Shown here one piece after another: positions 62,961 to 64,000 of a stretch of DNA of 64,000 nucleotides. The notes beneath the pieces were generated by a model. The model had not been told where the DNA came from. It saw only the letters and a program-made list of their open reading frames with translations, and searched no databases. A program made the position numbers and the translations under genes. Each line of letters begins with the position of its first letter. Positions within the stretch are counted from its first letter, which is position 1. Origin of the DNA: Lutjanus erythropterus (lineage: Eukaryota; Chordata; Actinopteri; Lutjaniformes; Lutjanidae); contig CM034609.1 of assembly GCA_020091685.1 (NCBI GenBank), positions 18,582,204-18,646,203 on the forward strand, given 5' to 3'.

Positions 62961-64000
62961 AAGGACTTAGAAAGTGTGTGATAGGTTTTACTGATTTTCC
63001 ACTGGCCATGAAATAAGTTAAAGGTTATTTAATGGTTCTTTTTTCTGTTATGCCTCCATTTGGAAGCTGAATACTGACTATTTAAAGATCTTACAGCTAT
63101 TGATATTGTGGACATTTGTGTCAAAATTAGTTATGTTGATTGTTTTTTGATTTAGATAACATCAAATACAGTTTTACACCAGTTTCCACTGGGCACTCCT
63201 TGCCTGCATTAAGTTCAGTCATCTGTTTTTCCTGTTGGTAATGCTCTGGCACTGATTTTAAGGGGGAAAGGGATGACCTGAGAATTTTTGTTTAATTAGT
63301 TCAGCTCATTGAAAAAACAGTTGTTGATTTCCAGAGGAACCGTCTTGAAAGAAGTGCCCCATTCAAACCCAAGAAACTATATATCGTCCATTTATTGTTG
63401 GAAACTTAAAGGAGAAATCAGTATATTTTTACTCTAAATCATAAAATGAAAGAAAGAAAACACTTAGCTTCAGTACTTTCCTGTCATAAATCTCTCACTT
63501 GACTTTATGTGTCATTTCACTGTCTGAATGACATTTGCTAATCTGAATACTAATTCCTTTGATAGCATGAAAGCAACTCTGGTTGTGTTTTCCCTGGTAA
63601 GCAATGCAATGCTTGTAGGGCTCGTACCACTTGATATTTCAGTGATTTTATTGAATATTTAATTGTATTTATACCAAGTTGATTCCATTAATTTTGTTAC
63701 TGTAGCTCAACATTGACATGATAGTATTTTTGATCATATGTCTGTAAAAAATGACAGGGTTTGATCCAGTAGTGTATTCTCTTTGATTTTATTGCAGTTA
63801 CCTTGTCCCTGGCCGAATTTGCAAAATGACTACATGGATTTTAAACCTGCACAAATCAGACAAGAAGAAGTCATGTAGATCTTAAAGCACCTGCAAAGAG
63901 TGAAATGCAACTGTACCTGCACTTGCATGTACTTAAATTTGGTAATATGCATACTAGGGTTGGGTGATACTTAAAAATTTACAGGCACTTGTATATGTTT
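62961..64000. other. unassigned sequence to window end
   Basis: No exon recognised. The last 45 bp (TAGGGTTGGGTGATAC) looks like the start of a further dispersed repeat cut by the window. Confidence 0.5.

Noticed and set aside
22390..64000. wnt3 as the downstream gene
   Set aside because: WNT3 follows NSF in mammals, but I find neither the cysteine-rich Wnt C-terminus on the minus strand nor a Wnt signal-peptide exon on the + strand. MAPT, KANSL1 and CRHR1 first exons were considered and none matches recognisably.

Overview
The window looks like vertebrate, almost certainly teleost (percomorph-type) fish, nuclear DNA. It holds an intron-containing NSF gene with compact introns, a tRNA-derived SINE, Tc1/mariner and hAT-like fragments, LINE pieces of L2/CR1/Rex type and many dinucleotide and tetranucleotide microsatellites. 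There is nothing bacterial, no operon structure, no CRISPR array and no rRNA. Family names for repeats come from memory and were not checked against a database.

Region 1 (1 to about 16,945, + strand): most of nsf, encoding N-ethylmaleimide-sensitive factor, the hexameric AAA+ ATPase that takes apart SNARE complexes. I can place 18 consecutive coding exons, 639-738 through 15,621-15,642. They join in frame with GT-AG introns and give 711 residues, which correspond to residues 34-744 of the 744-residue mammalian protein. The first about 33 codons, the 5' UTR and the promoter lie upstream of the window. The catalytic residues of both ATPase domains are present. The 3' UTR of about 1.3 kb is GT-rich, carries two Pumilio-type octamers and ends at an AATAAA at 16,921. 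Several introns contain transposon remnants; one ends only 19 bp from a 3' splice site.

Region 2 (about 16,945-22,390): intergenic DNA made largely of repeats: a Tc1-like 3' end, a minus-strand tRNA-SINE, a LINE reverse-transcriptase fragment next to a compound TATC/TGTC microsatellite, and other dispersed repeats.

Region 3 (about 22,390-22,877): a CpG-rich island with about 35 CpG, a short upstream ORF in a strong start context, a G-quadruplex motif and a consensus splice donor at 22,878. I read this as the promoter and first exon of another + strand gene that I cannot name.

Region 4 (22,878-64,000): about 41 kb with no exon I can recognise, best explained as a long first intron or a gene desert. 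It contains two nested hAT-type MITEs with target-site duplications, a palindromic element, Tc1-like 5' and 3' fragments, an L2-like 3' tail, several dispersed repeats and a few stretches with the look of conserved non-coding elements.

I found no convincing new biological system. The best leads are the unnamed CpG-island first exon with its long silent downstream region, the nested MITEs, the tandem acceptors at the nsf C-terminus, and the weak or transposon-abutting nsf splice sites.
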